Below, piece by piece: positions 5,912 to 7,622 of a stretch of DNA of 7,622 bases. A model generated the notes under the pieces. It was given only the letters and a program-made list of their open reading frames with translations. It had not been told where the DNA came from and did not search any database. Source of the DNA: Anaerolineales bacterium UBA1429. Lineage in GTDB: Bacteria; Chloroflexota; Anaerolineae; UBA1429. The position numbers and the translations under genes are program-made. The stretch lies in the NCBI GenBank assembly GCA_002329325.1, contig DCTX01000026.1:84276-91897 (forward strand). Direction: 5' to 3'. Position 1 is the first letter of the stretch. Each line of letters opens with the position of its first letter.

Positions 5912-7622
5912 TCGCTCTAGCAATCGAACGCAATCTGGGCCCCCGCGCCCGATGCCGGGACGCCCTGGCATGGGGCGGGGCCCTATGATGATGGGTATGG
6001 GCGCCCTGGACCGTGCGGAGAACCCGCGGGGCACCCTGCGGCGCCTCTGGTACTATCTGAGCGCCCAGCGCGCCACTTTGATCCTCGTCGTGGTGCTGGT
6101 GGGCTGCAGCTCGGCCCTGGGCGTGGCCGGCCCCTACTTGATGGGGGTCGCGATTGACGATTTCATCCTCAAGAACGATCTGCCCGGCCTGGCGCGCACA
6201 GCGCTGCTCATGCTGGGCGCCTATAGCGCGGCGGCCCTGGTCCACTATGCCGAGGCTTATGTCATGTCGGGCGTCTCGCAGCGCACGGTGCGCCACCTGC
6301 GTCGCGACCTCTTCGACAAGCTGCAGACCTTGCCGCTGCGCTACTTTGATACCCGCCCCCACGGCGAGACCATGAGCCGTTTGACCAACGACGTGGATAC
6401 CATCAGCGCCGTCCTGTCCATGGGCGTGGTTCAGTTCATCTCCTCGGCGCTAACCCTGGTGATGGTGGCCGTCACCATGCTCTCGCTGAACTGGCGTCTG
6501 GGCCTGGTCAGCCTGGTGACGTTGCCCGCCATGGCCGCGCTGACCCGCTTTATCACGCGGTATACGCGGCGCGGCTTTCGCGAGCAGCAGGCAACCCTGG
6601 GCGCCCTGAACGGCGTCATCGAGGAGACCGTCACCGGCCTCCCCGTGATCAAGTCCATGGGCCGCGAGGAATCGGCCATCCAGCAGTTCGGTACAGCCAA
6701 CCAGGCCTTCCGGGCGGCGGCCAGCTTTGCCCAGACCTACGCCGGGCTGCTGGGCCCCATGTCCAATGTGATCCACAACGCCAGCATCGCCATCGTGGCC
6801 GCCACGGGCGGCTGGTTGACCCTGGCGGGCTATGCCACCGTGGGCACCATCGCCAGTTTCATCAGCTATGCCCGGCAGTTCGGGCGGCCTCTCAACATGA
6901 TGGCCAACCTGTACAACATGCTCCTCTCGGCGCTGGCCGGGGCCGAGCGCATCTTTCAGATCATGGACGAGGTGCCCGAGCCAGCCGACGTGCCAGAGGC
7001 GCGCTCGCTGGACGACGCACAGGGCGACGTGGTCTTTGACAACGTGTGCTTTGCCTACACCCAGGGCGTGCCCGTGCTCAAGGACGTGAGTTTCCACGCC
7101 CTCCCCGGCCAGACCATCGCCCTGGTCGGGCCGACGGGTGCGGGCAAGACGACGGTGGTCAACCTGCTGACCCGCTTCTACGATATCGATTCGGGCAGCA
7201 TCCGCATCGATGGCGTGGACCTGCGCGAGCTGCAGATGGACTCACTGCGCCGAGAGCTGGGCATTGTGCTCCAGGATACGGTGCTCTTTGCCGAGACGGT
7301 GATGGAGAACATCCGCTACGGGCGACTGGATGCCACCGATGAGGAGGTGATTCAGGCGGCCATCCTGGCCAATGCCGATCACTTTATCCGGCGGCTGCCC
7401 CACGGCTACGAGACCAAGCTCTCGGAGCAGGGCGGCAACCTGAGCCAGGGCCAGCGCCAGTTGCTGGCCATCGCCAGGGTGGTGCTGGCCGATCCCGGCA
7501 TCCTGGTGCTGGACGAGGCGACCAGCTCCATCGACACGCGCACCGAGCAACACATCCAGGAGGCGCTGCTCAAGCTGATGGAGGGACGCACGGCCTTTGT
7601 GATCGCCCACCGCCTGAGCACC
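5904..7622 (+). CDS. ABC exporter half-transporter with catalytic ATP site (TM288/BmrD-like partner), 3' end outside the window
   Basis: The frame is open from the ATG at 5904 to the window edge, giving 573 codons; only the C-terminal tail is missing. The first 40 or so residues are Met-, Gly-, Pro- and Arg-rich and probably disordered, followed by the six-helix membrane domain (about 45-355) and the ATPase domain. Visible motifs are A-loop Y385, Walker A GPTGAGKTT (409-417), Q-loop Q457, signature LSQGQ (513-517), Walker B ILVLD (533-537) with catalytic E538, D-loop SSID (541-544) and switch H569. The signature has Gln in place of the first Gly, as in catalytic halves of heterodimeric exporters, where it faces the degenerate site. 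The start overlaps the end of the first half-transporter (ATGGCTGA), and GGAG (5891-5894) lies nine bases upstream, which points to translational coupling and balanced subunits. Confidence 0.93.
   Translation, partial: MADRSSNRTQSGPPRPMPGRPGMGRGPMMMGMGALDRAENPRGTLRRLWYYLSAQRATLILVVVLVGCSSALGVAGPYLMGVAIDDFILKNDLPGLARTALLMLGAYSAAALVHYAEAYVMSGVSQRTVRHLRRDLFDKLQTLPLRYFDTRPHGETMSRLTNDVDTISAVLSMGVVQFISSALTLVMVAVTMLSLNWRLGLVSLVTLPAMAALTRFITRYTRRGFREQQATLGALNGVIEETVTGLPVIKSMGREESAIQQFGTANQAFRAAASFAQTYAGLLGPMSNVIHNASIAIVAATGGWLTLAGYATVGTIASFISYARQFGRPLNMMANLYNMLLSALAGAERIFQIMDEVPEPADVPEARSLDDAQGDVVFDNVCFAYTQGVPVLKDVSFHALPGQTIALVGPTGAGKTTVVNLLTRFYDIDSGSIRIDGVDLRELQMDSLRRELGIVLQDTVLFAETVMENIRYGRLDATDEEVIQAAILANADHFIRRLPHGYETKLSEQGGNLSQGQRQLLAIARVVLADPGILVLDEATSSIDTRTEQHIQEALLKLMEGRTAFVIAHRLST

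Overview
The window is GC-rich bacterial DNA, densely packed, with strong Shine-Dalgarno sites and short intergenic gaps. A long protein of tandem 'DGxLWxGTxxG' propeller repeats, a Nudix hydrolase with an extra N-terminal domain and a MarR-controlled heterodimeric ABC exporter together fit a Chloroflexota (Anaerolineae-like) genome. That placement is inferred from gene style and composition; there is no rRNA or other phylogenetic marker here. I see no tRNA, rRNA, CRISPR array, insertion sequence, attachment site or origin.

Left part (1-2474, + strand): the 3' end of a gene encoding at least fifteen Reg_prop-type beta-propeller repeats. It is followed after 13 bases by a complete 210-residue Nudix hydrolase, probably on the same transcript. 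A 123-residue membrane protein of unknown function (2478-2849, - strand) converges on the Nudix gene with only three bases between the stop codons, and has a good promoter of its own.

Middle (2850-3557): a divergent intergenic region of 183 bases leads into a small single-domain cupin (3033-3365, + strand). Behind the cupin is a perfect 11-bp GC hairpin that could end its transcript. The rest of the 192-base gap ahead of the next gene carries the strongest promoter in the window, TTGACA, 17 bases, TAACAT, with a TGn extension. The inverted repeat GCTAA-CAT-TTAGC covers its -10 element and is a candidate operator.

Right part (3558-7622, + strand): a MarR-family repressor, then a 155-base gap containing a strong imperfect hairpin and a five-codon upstream reading frame. 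Two ABC half-transporters follow, overlapping by eight bases; the second runs off the window. The first half lacks the catalytic Glu and the switch His and has an intact signature. The second has both catalytic residues and a changed signature (SQGQ). This is the split expected of a TM287/288- or BmrCD-type heterodimeric exporter with one active and one degenerate ATP site. The likely logic is a MarR protein sensing a small molecule, repressing its own promoter and thereby the pump.

Overall this is a fairly ordinary chromosomal segment. The points most worth checking are the MarR operator, the leader hairpin with its tiny reading frame, and the free-standing propeller coupled to a Nudix gene. 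I found no clear sign of a wholly new system.
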